Shown one piece after another: positions 1 to 6,773 of a stretch of DNA of 64,000 nt (position 1 is its first letter; every line of letters starts with the position of its first letter). Below the pieces are notes generated by a model. It saw nothing but the letters and a program-made list of their open reading frames with translations. It made no database searches and was not told where the DNA came from. The stretch lies in NCBI GenBank assembly GCA_016721085.1, contig JADKJI010000015.1, forward strand, positions 85,805 through 149,804, read 5' to 3'. Position numbers and translations under genes: made by a program. The stretch is from Chitinophagaceae bacterium. GTDB taxonomy: Bacteria; Bacteroidota; Bacteroidia; Chitinophagales; Chitinophagaceae.

Positions 1-1
1 T

Positions 2-691
2 GAATGGTATACTGCCTACAAGGATTACTATTGGATGATGGAAGTGACCGAAAACCTGATGGAGAAAATCGCGTTGGCACTTCATGGAACTACTGTAGTA
101 ACTGTGGGCGATAAGCAGATCGACTTCAAAGCACCATTCAAAAGAGTTCCTATCTATGATGCCATAAAAGATCATACAGGTATTGATGTAACTGAAATGG
201 ATGAAGAAGGATTACGAAACGCCTGCAAACAGCTTGGCATACACGTAGAAGCCAGTATGGGTAAAGGAAAACTGATTGACGAGATATTCGGCTCTAAATG
301 CGAAGGCAATTACACGCAACCAACCTTCATTATAGATTATCCTGTTGAGATGAGTCCTCTAACAAAGAAACATCGCAGCAAACCAGGACTAGTAGAACGA
401 TTTGAGCTGATGGTAAATGGAAAAGAAATCGCTAATGCTTATAGTGAGTTAAACGATCCTATCGACCAGCGCGAACGCTTTGAAGAGCAATTGAAGCTGA
501 TGGCCCGCGGCGATGATGAAGCGATGTTTATCGACCATGATTTCTTACGCTCTCTCGAATATGGTATGCCTCCCACTTCCGGTATCGGAATTGGTATCGA
601 CAGGCTTTGTATGCTGATGACCAACCAGCCGAGTATACAGGATGTGTTGTTGTTTCCGCAGATGAGGCCGGAAGGGGGGCAGGAGGCTTGA
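2..691 (+). CDS. lysS: Lysyl-tRNA synthetase, class II, C-terminal part
   Basis: Charges tRNA-Lys with lysine in the cytoplasm. The frame is open from base 2, so the start lies outside the window and only about 229 C-terminal residues are visible. The visible part is the class II catalytic core: an EWYTAY stretch, the ENL/EKIA region, then FELMVNGKEIANAYSEL (motif 2 side) and the class II motif 3 GIGIGIDRL at about 583-608, followed by the LysS-typical ending DVLLFPQMRPE. The small motif differences from AspRS/AsnRS and the end of the protein fit LysS. The gene runs into the repeat island without an obvious intrinsic terminator. Confidence is high for identity. Confidence 0.95.
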   Translation, partial: EWYTAYKDYYWMMEVTENLMEKIALALHGTTVVTVGDKQIDFKAPFKRVPIYDAIKDHTGIDVTEMDEEGLRNACKQLGIHVEASMGKGKLIDEIFGSKCEGNYTQPTFIIDYPVEMSPLTKKHRSKPGLVERFELMVNGKEIANAYSELNDPIDQRERFEEQLKLMARGDDEAMFIDHDFLRSLEYGMPPTSGIGIGIDRLCMLMTNQPSIQDVLLFPQMRPEGGQEA

Positions 692-755
692 TGCTGAATG
701 CTGAATGCTTGATGCTGGATGCCTAAGGCTTAGGGCCTAAAGCCTAGGGCTTAAT
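687..755. repeat. Short tandem and palindromic repeat bordering the REP island (left)
   Basis: Just after lysS there is a small tandem run of GATGCTGAATGCT/GATGCTGGATGC units (687-722), then an imperfect palindrome built from GCCTAAGGCTTAGGGC and its complement (721-752). A related CTTAGGCTTTAAGC palindrome borders the right end of the island at 2824-2857. Whether these two are boundaries of one unit or an unrelated repeat family cannot be told from one window. Confidence 0.6.
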
Positions 756-814
756 TTAGTAATCCAAACAATGTACTTGGCTTCGAACGGAGTTTTTTAA
801 TGAAGAAACTCACT

Positions 815-871
815 ACCACAAAGGTTTTAAATATCAAACTTTACAAAAATAAGGATCAAACCTTTGTGGTC
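815..871. repeat. REP-like hairpin, type a, copy 1
   Basis: A 57-nt imperfect palindrome with arms ACCACAAAGGTTT and AAACCTTTGTGGT and a loop of about 30 nt. It is the outermost copy of the family that surrounds the RAYT gene. The outer G of the usual GACCACAAAGG end is replaced by T. Confidence 0.85.
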
Positions 872-940
872 TTAATATTGTTCCCATGAATATTTAGTAC
901 TCTACGAATGCCATTTTTCGAAGACAATTTCTACGTTCAC

Positions 941-1077
941 GACCACAAAGGTTTTAAATATCAGGCTTTCCAACAGTTTGAGTCAAACCTTTGTGGTCTT
1001 AGTTTTTCTTCAACTTTGAGACCACAAAGGTTAAGTCCTATTGCAATATCACCATGTACTTTAAAACCTTTGTGGTC
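941..1077. repeat. Pair of REP-like hairpins (type a then type b)
   Basis: Two hairpins in tandem: type a at 941-998 and type b at 1020-1077, separated by 21 nt. Both start with GACCACAAAGGTT and end with AACCTTTGTGGTC. Type a has loop sequence AAATATCAGGC...GAGTC. Type b has TAAGTCCTATTGC...TGTACTTT. The a-b pair with a 21-nt spacer recurs to the right of the RAYT gene, giving a BIME-like composite unit. The pair lies just downstream of the RAYT stop codon. Confidence 0.88.
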
Positions 1078-1112
1078 GTTAATTCTAAGTTTCGAATTTT
1101 CTCTCTACACTT

Positions 1113-1682
1113 TCATTTAAACAAAAGCGCTTCAATCATTTCAATATCTAACATACGATCATTATGGGTTTTAATAAAATTCTCAACCCCTCCAAACCAT
1201 TTCAGCACTTCATCTCGTTTTAAATTTGTTGGCTTTGTGGAAATAATTGAATTGTAGGAAGAAAACTTCCAGTCCTTTGGCTTTTTGCATAACCCTGCTT
1301 TTACAGGATTAAAATGGAAATATTGAACTACTGTTGAAAAATAAGATTCTTCAAGCACAGGTTTAGATTTGAATTTCCTTTGAAATAAAGAACCCGTTCT
1401 TTTATACTTCTTGTTTATCGATTTAGCATAGGACATGAAAAATATCCTAAATGATTCGCTTATCATTTCCAATTGCTCTTCTGAAATATCATTACTTTCT
1501 CCCTTAAATTTAATAAGGAAATGGAAATGATTTGGCATAAGGCAGTAAGCATATAAATCAATATAAGGTAAAAGGTGTTTCGAGAATCTTCGCATGAAAT
1601 AATGATAGTTTTCTTCTTCAAAAAAAATTAATTGACGATTGTTTCCTCTATTATAAATGTGATAAAATACTCCAGCTTCCAT
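1113..1682 (-). CDS. REP-associated tyrosine transposase (RAYT, Y1/HUH family)
   Basis: Single-strand DNA transposase of the IS200/Y1 superfamily, 189 aa. RAYTs act on REP/BIME palindromes. Near the N terminus is FYHIYNRGNNR, then LMPNHFHFLI, which carries the HUH metal-binding motif (HFH). It is followed by GSLFQRKFKSKPV and SYFSTVVQYFHFNPVKAGL, the region holding the catalytic tyrosine. The W-K-SSYNS block near the C terminus is also typical. Length matches the family. An upstream in-frame GTG exists at 1691, but the ATG at 1682 gives MEAGVFYHIYNRG, the usual family start. There are no terminal inverted repeats of a normal IS. Instead hairpins flank it on both sides, which is the REPtron arrangement. 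No frameshift is visible, so it may be active. Confidence 0.93.
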   Translation of the reverse strand: MEAGVFYHIYNRGNNRQLIFFEEENYHYFMRRFSKHLLPYIDLYAYCLMPNHFHFLIKFKGESNDISEEQLEMISESFRIFFMSYAKSINKKYKRTGSLFQRKFKSKPVLEESYFSTVVQYFHFNPVKAGLCKKPKDWKFSSYNSIISTKPTNLKRDEVLKWFGGVENFIKTHNDRMLDIEMIEALLFK

Positions 1683-1818
1683 AAGAAGCACAATTCTAAA
1701 AAAGTTGTTGAAATAAAAAATGAGGAAAAAACTAAAAAATCTAGTTTTAAAACTAAAATAACTGGTGTTTATACTACTAGAACTTTAAAATGAAGAATTT
1801 GAGCATTCTGGGTTTCAC

Positions 1819-2110
1819 GACCACAAAGGTTTCAAATATCAGGCATTACTACAATTAGAATCAAACCTTTGTGGTCTTAGTTTGTCGACTTTCAAAGACC
1901 CCCCCATTCAAATAAAATCTAGGTTTAATGAGCTAGCCTGCTTGAACGACCACAAAGGTTTCAAAAATCAGACATTACAACATGGATCAAACCTTTGTGG
2001 TCGTTTGACTTTAGACCACAAGGTTATCCTAGCATTATCACCCTGTACTTTAAAACCCGTCACAATATCACCATTCGAAGCAAAAACTTTGTTCCGATTA
2101 CTAAATAAAA
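1819..2110. repeat. REP-like hairpins and diverged copy of the 230-bp unit
   Basis: Hairpins at 1819-1876 (type a), 1948-2002 (type a) and a degenerate type b at 2014-2060, whose left arm lacks one A and whose right arm has decayed to AAAACCCGTCACA. From 1918 the sequence is a shortened, mutated copy (193 bp) of the unit that repeats with 230-bp period from 2111. The divergence suggests it is an older copy than those to its right. Confidence 0.82.
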
Positions 2111-2340
2111 TCTAGGTTTAATGAAGCTAGCCTGGCTTGAACGACCACAAAGGTTTCAAAAATCAGATATTACAACAATCAGGATCAAACCTTTGTGGTC
2201 TTAGTTTTGTCGACTTTCAAAGACCACAAAGGTTAATGTCCTACAGCATTATCACCCTGTACTTTAAAACCTTTGTGGTCGTTGACTACATTAATATCAC
2301 CATTCGAAGCAAAAAACTTTGTTCCGATTACTAAATAAAA
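2111..2340. repeat. 230-bp tandem repeat unit, copy 1 (contains hairpin pair)
   Basis: The unit begins TCTAGGTTTAATGAAGC and holds a type a hairpin (2143-2200), a 21-nt spacer, a type b hairpin (2222-2280) and a tail ending CCGATTACTAAATAAAA. The next unit starts directly after it. The small open frames inside the unit are by-products of the repeat and not genes. Confidence 0.9.
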
Positions 2341-2570
2341 TCTAGGTTTAATGAAGCTAGCCTGGCTTGAACGACCACAAAGGTTTCAAAAATCAGATAT
2401 TACAACAATCAGGATCAAACCTTTGTGGTCTTAGTTTTGTCGACTTTCAAAGACCACAAAGGTTAATGCCCTACAGTATTATCACCCTGTACTTTAAAAC
2501 CTTTGTGGTCGTTGACTACATTAATATCACCATTCGAAGCAAAGAATTTTGTTCCGATTACTAAATAAAA
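2341..2570. repeat. 230-bp tandem repeat unit, copy 2
   Basis: Same length as copy 1, with about four visible substitutions over 230 bp (two in the type b loop, two in the tail). Hairpins lie at 2373-2430 (type a) and 2452-2510 (type b). The near identity implies a recent tandem duplication or gene conversion. Confidence 0.9.
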
Positions 2571-2819
2571 TCTAGGTTTAATGAAGCTAGCCTGGCTTGA
2601 ACGACCACAAAGGTTTCAAAATCAGACATTACAACAATCAGGATCAAACCTTTGTGGTCTTAGTTTTGTCGACTTTCAAAGACCACAAAGGTTAATGCCC
2701 TACAGTATTATCACCCTGTACTTTAAAACCTTTGTGGTCTTTGTCTTTCTACTGTTTTCAGACCACAAAGGTTAATGTCCTACAGCATTATCATCCTGTA
2801 CTTTAAAACCTTTGTGGTC
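2571..2819. repeat. 230-bp repeat unit, partial copy 3, plus an extra type b hairpin
   Basis: Starts like the other units, with hairpins at 2603-2659 (type a), 2681-2739 (type b) and an additional type b at 2761-2819. The tail of the 230-bp unit is missing, and a 21-nt linker joins the last two hairpins. This is the right edge of the array. Confidence 0.88.
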
Positions 2820-2823
2820 GTTG

Positions 2824-2857
2824 ACCCCAAGCCTTAGGCTTTAAGCTTTAGGCTAAT
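2824..2857. repeat. CTTAGGCTTTAAGC palindrome bordering the REP island (right)
   Basis: An imperfect palindrome (AAGCCTTAGGC / GCTTTAGGCT) lies between the last hairpin and the M20 gene stop. It resembles the palindrome at 721-752 on the other side of the island and could also act in transcription termination. Confidence 0.5.
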
Positions 2858-4324
2858 TTAATCACGATAATTCAACGCCGGCTTCCTATCTCCCAGCAAA
2901 GCTTCATATTTATAATCGCCGAGTTGGATCTTAAATTCGGCTTTGGCTTTTTGGATGATGGCGGGGTTCATGTAGAAGTCTATTGCGGTTAGGGCAATTG
3001 TTTTAGCAGCTACCATCATACCTTTTACACCGATGTCTGTTCCCCCACTGGCAACGGCTTGCCAGCTATGGGCTGGGGTGCCAGGCACCCAGGTAGCGGT
3101 TGATAATCCAACGGTTGGGACTACATAACTAACATCACCCACATCGGTAGATCCGCCTCCAGCAAGAGGGACAATAATACCAGAAAATGCTTTTATTGAA
3201 TCTGCATATGAAATTGCTGGAACCTTATAGGTGAAACTGCTCTGTATCTTTTGTGCAAATGACTTCTCTTCTTCGGTGTACTGCACTCCCCCTGTTTTTC
3301 TCAAATTCTGATTCATAATTTCAGCTAAGGTCTTATTGGGAAGAAGATCATGTGTACCTCCAATAATTTCCATTTCCATCTTTGTTTCTGTACCCATTGC
3401 TGCTCCTTTTGCTGCCAGCACTACTCTTTCGAATATCTCTTTCACCTGTTCACGTTTCGGGTGACGTACATAATAATACACTTCCGCATAATCAGGAACT
3501 ACGTTAGGAGCTTTGCCGCCATTTGTGATCACATAATGTATCCTTGTTTCCATAGGAATATGCTCACGCATCATATTCACCATATTATTCATCGCTTCAA
3601 CCGCATCTAAAGCAGAACGGCCTTTATCAGGAGCTGCTGCTGCATGGGCTGATAATCCCCTGAAACGGAATTTAGCCGATTTGTTTGCCAGGGCACTGCC
3701 CATATTCGCATCATTCTCCATATCAGGATGCCAGTGAATAACAACATCCACATCATTAAATAATCCTGCTCTAACCATGTATACCTTTCCACTTCCTCCT
3801 TCTTCAGCTGGACAACCAAATACCTTTATGGTTCCGGTAAATTTCTTTTCTTCAATCAGTTTTTTTATTTCGATACCCGCTGCAACGGATGCTGTTCCGA
3901 AAAGATGATGTCCGCATCCATGTCCAGCATCCTTTCCTGCAATTGGCTCCTTGTCGGCAGAAACTTTTTGGGATAGACCAGGAAGAGCATCATACTCAGC
4001 AAGGATTCCGATTACCGGTTGTCCGCTACCGTAAGTAGCAACAAAAGCAGTGGGAATTCCTGCCACTCCCGTTTCAATTACAAACCCGTTCTCTTTTAAT
4101 GTTTGCTGTAATAAAGCGGAGCTTTTCACTTCCTTGTATCCGACTTCTGCATAATCCCATATCTGCAAGGCGGTTTTCTTATAGGTGTCGTATTGAGATT
4201 GGATGTCTTGTAGTGCTTGCGATTGCAGATTATCTGTGGGGTTAGGTAATTTTTTCTTCTGAGCAGTTAAAGAAAGCTGGCAGAATAAGAAGAAAGCAGT
4301 TAAAAGCAGGAGATTTTTTCTCAT
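2858..4324 (-). CDS. Exported M20-family amidohydrolase (AbgB-like)
   Basis: Zinc/manganese-dependent amidohydrolase of the peptidase M20 clan, 488 aa. Residues 1-21 are a signal peptide ending in LTAQ, so it acts in the periplasm or outside. Metal and catalytic residues are visible: D112 in LAEYDALPG, GHGCGHH at 134-140, the AEEGG pair near 173-177, HWHP at 197-200, and SAHA at 225-228 starting the dimerisation domain. The overall shape resembles aminobenzoyl-glutamate utilisation protein B and related aminoacylases. The exact substrate (N-acyl amino acid, peptide or p-aminobenzoyl-glutamate) cannot be told. It is monocistronic, with the REP island behind it and a divergent DoxX-like gene in front. 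Confidence 0.88.
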   Translation of the reverse strand: MRKNLLLLTAFFLFCQLSLTAQKKKLPNPTDNLQSQALQDIQSQYDTYKKTALQIWDYAEVGYKEVKSSALLQQTLKENGFVIETGVAGIPTAFVATYGSGQPVIGILAEYDALPGLSQKVSADKEPIAGKDAGHGCGHHLFGTASVAAGIEIKKLIEEKKFTGTIKVFGCPAEEGGSGKVYMVRAGLFNDVDVVIHWHPDMENDANMGSALANKSAKFRFRGLSAHAAAAPDKGRSALDAVEAMNNMVNMMREHIPMETRIHYVITNGGKAPNVVPDYAEVYYYVRHPKREQVKEIFERVVLAAKGAAMGTETKMEMEIIGGTHDLLPNKTLAEIMNQNLRKTGGVQYTEEEKSFAQKIQSSFTYKVPAISYADSIKAFSGIIVPLAGGGSTDVGDVSYVVPTVGLSTATWVPGTPAHSWQAVASGGTDIGVKGMMVAAKTIALTAIDFYMNPAIIQKAKAEFKIQLGDYKYEALLGDRKPALNYRD

Positions 4325-4485
4325 CGTACATATTTAGACTCCCAAATTACTTGATTTCGATGGAATGATTAAACCCATTAAATACCTACTTCAATTAAAA
4401 AAATTCATGCAATCGGTTGTGAGGCCTGCTGTAGTAATTGCGAAAAATAAATATCGTATCTTCTGGTCAACCAAAATCAACTACG

Positions 4486-4860
4486 ATGAAAAATGAAATG
4501 CTTGCCAAAATCGGCACCTGGTTTTATGCATTGGTTGTCGGCTTCTTTGGCGTTAACCATTTTTTACATGCTAAGGATATGGGAGGGATGGTACCTTCAG
4601 CCATTCCCGGAGGAGTAATATGGGTATATATTACAGGTGTTTGCCTTATAGCAGCAGCCATTGCTTTTATAATCGGCAAATTCGCAAGACTTGCGGGAAT
4701 TTTATTAGCAGTGCTATTACTTGTGTTCGTATTTGTAATTCATCTTCCAAATGCAGGCAGTAGTGATCCAAATTTACAGATGATGGGCATGGCTGGTGTA
4801 TTGAAAGATAGTGGTCTGGCTGGAGCTGCCATGGTAATTGCAGGTTATAGTAAGAGCTGA
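4486..4860 (+). CDS. Small four-helix membrane protein, DoxX-like
   Basis: An inner-membrane protein of about 124 aa with four hydrophobic segments (WFYALVVGFFGVNHF, VIWVYITGVCLIAAAIAFII, LAGILLAVLLLVFVFVI, and a C-terminal AGAAMVIAGY). The length, the FFGVNHFLHA start and the helix spacing resemble the DoxX/DUF4345-type family, whose role is poorly defined (redox-linked membrane protein). The start is set at ATG 4486 (MKNEML). A TTG 48 bases upstream would add a charged, non-hydrophobic leader. A terminator follows directly. Confidence 0.7.
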   Translation: MKNEMLAKIGTWFYALVVGFFGVNHFLHAKDMGGMVPSAIPGGVIWVYITGVCLIAAAIAFIIGKFARLAGILLAVLLLVFVFVIHLPNAGSSDPNLQMMGMAGVLKDSGLAGAAMVIAGYSKS

Positions 4861-4876
4861 TAATAGCATTTAAAAT

Positions 4877-4923
4877 AGAAAAGCGGGAAGTGGATATATA
4901 AAATATCAGCTTCCCGCTTTCTG
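4877..4923. terminator. Bidirectional intrinsic terminator
   Basis: Stem AAAGCGGGAAG (4880-4890) pairs with CTTCCCGCTTT (4910-4920), with T- or A-rich flanks on both sides. It lies between the convergent DoxX-like and SDR genes and can serve both. Confidence 0.8.
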
Positions 4924-4935
4924 CATTTATTTAGG

Positions 4936-5757
4936 TTATATGAAGAGGTCCCTCATCAGTTTCTGTTCAGGGTTCACTGCATATTTTGAAAAATCAGTAA
5001 TGCCTTCCTTTTCCAAGACCTGTTCATCGGTAAAGAAGTTACCGGTACATTCAAAAGATGGTTTTTGAAGTATATGAAAGGCGGCATCGGCTACAATTTC
5101 TGGAGTGCGGCTTCTCTGGATAAGGAAATCTCCACCCAAAAGGTTTTGAACAGCCGCTGTAGCGATAGTTGTTCTTGGCCATAAAGCATTGGCTGCAATG
5201 CGATATTGCTTCAGCTCTTCTGCCAATCCAAGTATAACCATACTCATCCCGTATTTGCTCATAGTATAAGCCAGGTGTTTACCAAACCAGGCTGGGTCCA
5301 TGTTTAATGGAGGTGACAGGTTAAGTATATGTGGATTATGGGCTCGTTTAAGATGGGGTATACAGGTTTTACTCATGAAGAACGTGCCTCTAACGTTGAT
5401 ACTGTGCATCAGATCCCAGCGCTTGTATTCCGTTTCTTCGGTAGTGGTAAGGTTAATGGCGCTGGCGTTATTGATCAGGATATCGATTTTACCGAAAGTG
5501 TCGACAGTTGTTTTAACAATATGCTCAATACTTTCTTCGTAACGGATATCGCCTTGTATAGGCAAAACGTTTCCTGGGCCTGCTTTAGCAATTTCTTCTG
5601 CTGCTGTGTAGATGGTGCCTTCAAGTTTGGGATGGGGTTCGGCTGTCTTTCCTACAATGGCAGTATGAGCACCTTCCTTTGCAAGTCTAAGAGCAATAGC
5701 TTTTCCTATTCCCCTGCTTCCACCTGTTACAAGAACTACTTTGTCTTTAAAAACCAT
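4936..5757 (-). CDS. SDR-family NAD(P)-dependent oxidoreductase
   Basis: Classical short-chain dehydrogenase/reductase, 273 aa. The cofactor loop TGGSRGIG is at 11-18, the NNAS motif at 96-99, and the catalytic set is N121, S148 and Y164-x3-K168 (YTMSK). Proline-rich LSPP after the serine, the long C-terminal extension with GNFFTDEQVL, and the length resemble the HSDL2/citronellol-dehydrogenase-like branch. The substrate is unknown, possibly a fatty or isoprenoid alcohol or hydroxyacyl compound. It is cytoplasmic and has no operon partner. Confidence 0.87.
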   Translation of the reverse strand: MVFKDKVVLVTGGSRGIGKAIALRLAKEGAHTAIVGKTAEPHPKLEGTIYTAAEEIAKAGPGNVLPIQGDIRYEESIEHIVKTTVDTFGKIDILINNASAINLTTTEETEYKRWDLMHSINVRGTFFMSKTCIPHLKRAHNPHILNLSPPLNMDPAWFGKHLAYTMSKYGMSMVILGLAEELKQYRIAANALWPRTTIATAAVQNLLGGDFLIQRSRTPEIVADAAFHILQKPSFECTGNFFTDEQVLEKEGITDFSKYAVNPEQKLMRDLFI

Positions 5758-6188
5758 GACTGTTGTTTTTTTTCAATAATAAGGTATGGGTTGTGTCTAT
5801 AAATATAGGGTGTTTCCGGTCTTTTGGGAAAAAAACGAGAAAATCTACCAAAACACCCCTTCGTAATTATACGAGGAAGGGGGTAAATAGCGAAGCATTG
5901 AAATTCAGCAAATCCTCTCTTGTTTAGGGGGGGTGGGGAAGGGTATTTTTGTATTGTCAATTGATTGATTCAAGGAACAGTCCAATATCCAGAAGAACAC
6001 AAAAACCAGAATCCTTGAAAAACCCGATCCAAGAAACCAATATCCAAGAAACCAGTTTCAGAATCAATCAATAAGGCAACCTAAAATCCAGTTTCCGTCC
6101 GTTGTCCAAAATCCTGAAAAGCGTTTAAAATTTGTACCTATTGATGGCCAGACATCAGAGTTAAGGTTAGTACTAAACGTTTTGAAAA

Positions 6189-6218
6189 GTCCCGAGGGTA
6201 ATACTTCGGGATTTTTCG
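6189..6218 (+). terminator. Terminator-like hairpin
   Basis: CCCGA (6191-6195) pairs with TCGGG (6206-6210), followed by ATTTTTCGTTT. No plus-strand gene lies upstream, so it may end an unannotated transcript or be part of the repeat structure. Confidence 0.5.
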
Positions 6219-6228
6219 TTTGTATACT

Positions 6229-6335
6229 ACAACTACGGATGTCATCCTACCCCCCGGATGTCATCTTGGGGGGTGGATGTCATCCTATACCCAGGATGGC
6301 ATCCGGGGGGTAGGATGGCATCCGTAGTTGTAAAG
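6229..6335. repeat. GGATGTCATCC palindromic repeat, copy 1
   Basis: The outer arms TACAACTACGGATG and CATCCGTAGTTGTA enclose repeated GGATGTCATCCTACC and CCCCCCGGATG words. The whole element folds back on itself. A second copy sits at 24896-24982 with the same outer TACAAC/GTTGTA ends. Confidence 0.85.
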
Positions 6336-6364
6336 CAAAACCCCGCCGTTGGGCGGGGCTTTGA
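6334..6364. terminator. Strong GC hairpin with flanking A/T
   Basis: CCCCGCC (6341-6347) pairs with GGGCGGGG (6351-6358), with AAAA before and CTTTG after. On the minus strand the hairpin is followed by TTTTGC. It is directly adjacent to the palindromic repeat and could be a terminator or part of it. Confidence 0.5.
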
Positions 6365-6773
6365 AAGACGTTGCGGGTTGAATGTAAGTTTCCATTGGTT
6401 TGGACGTCTTCATGGTTTTCGGATCTTGGACAATTTGGTTTTAACGGCGTAACTGGATTTTGACTCTTGGTTTTTCAGATCTTGGATTAACTGGTTTTTC
6501 TACTGGACTGGACTCTGGAATTTTCGGTTTTTCGGATTTTGGATCAATTGGTTTTTCTAAGTTTTTCTGGATTTCAATCAGGACTTTTTCAGCTGATTTG
6601 TTTAACAAAAGTACACCCCTATTATAACGCTGTCAAGCTTTTTGAGAAGGGATTTCAGCAATTAGATACTATGAGTTAACCGTCATAAGTACTATTACTT
6701 AAAATGGACATAGTGCTGTAGTGAGCCTACTACATCATATAAATATCCTTTTACAATAACCAAGCTTATTAAC

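Larger units (their letters stand above)
5758..6773. other. Gene-free 1-kb stretch with nested inverted repeats
   Basis: No credible coding frame. The stretch holds a central palindromic repeat (6229-6335) with two terminator-like hairpins close by. On either side are A/C-rich and T/G-rich arms built from repeated words: CCAATATCCAAGAAACC and ATCCTTGAAAAACC on the left (about 5950-6110), TTGGATyaayTGGTTTTTC on the right (about 6400-6600). These are imperfect complements, so the whole region can be read as one very long imperfect hairpin. Confidence 0.6.

Noticed and set aside
908..1257. Two small plus-strand frames before and inside the RAYT region
   Set aside because: One is again repeat text, the other overlaps the RAYT gene on the opposite strand.
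1882..2775. Four small open frames of about 65-77 aa with the shared text NDHKGFKNQ...SNLCGLS
   Set aside because: They are translations of the 230-bp hairpin unit (GACCACAAAGG reads DHKG, CCTTTGTGG reads LCG). No start context or independent conservation. They are repeats, not a peptide family.
687..2857. CRISPR array
   Set aside because: Spacing, palindromic units of 57-59 bp with nearly identical 'spacers' and no cas genes exclude it. The loops are repeated, not unique.
5736..5960. 74 aa minus-strand frame overlapping the SDR start
   Set aside because: Composition is poly-Pro and Arg-rich from G/C runs, no motif, and it covers the SDR leader.
6258..6452. 64 aa frame in the 1-kb gap
   Set aside because: It is the palindromic repeat read in one frame (PGWHPGGRMAS from CCCAGGATGGCATCC).
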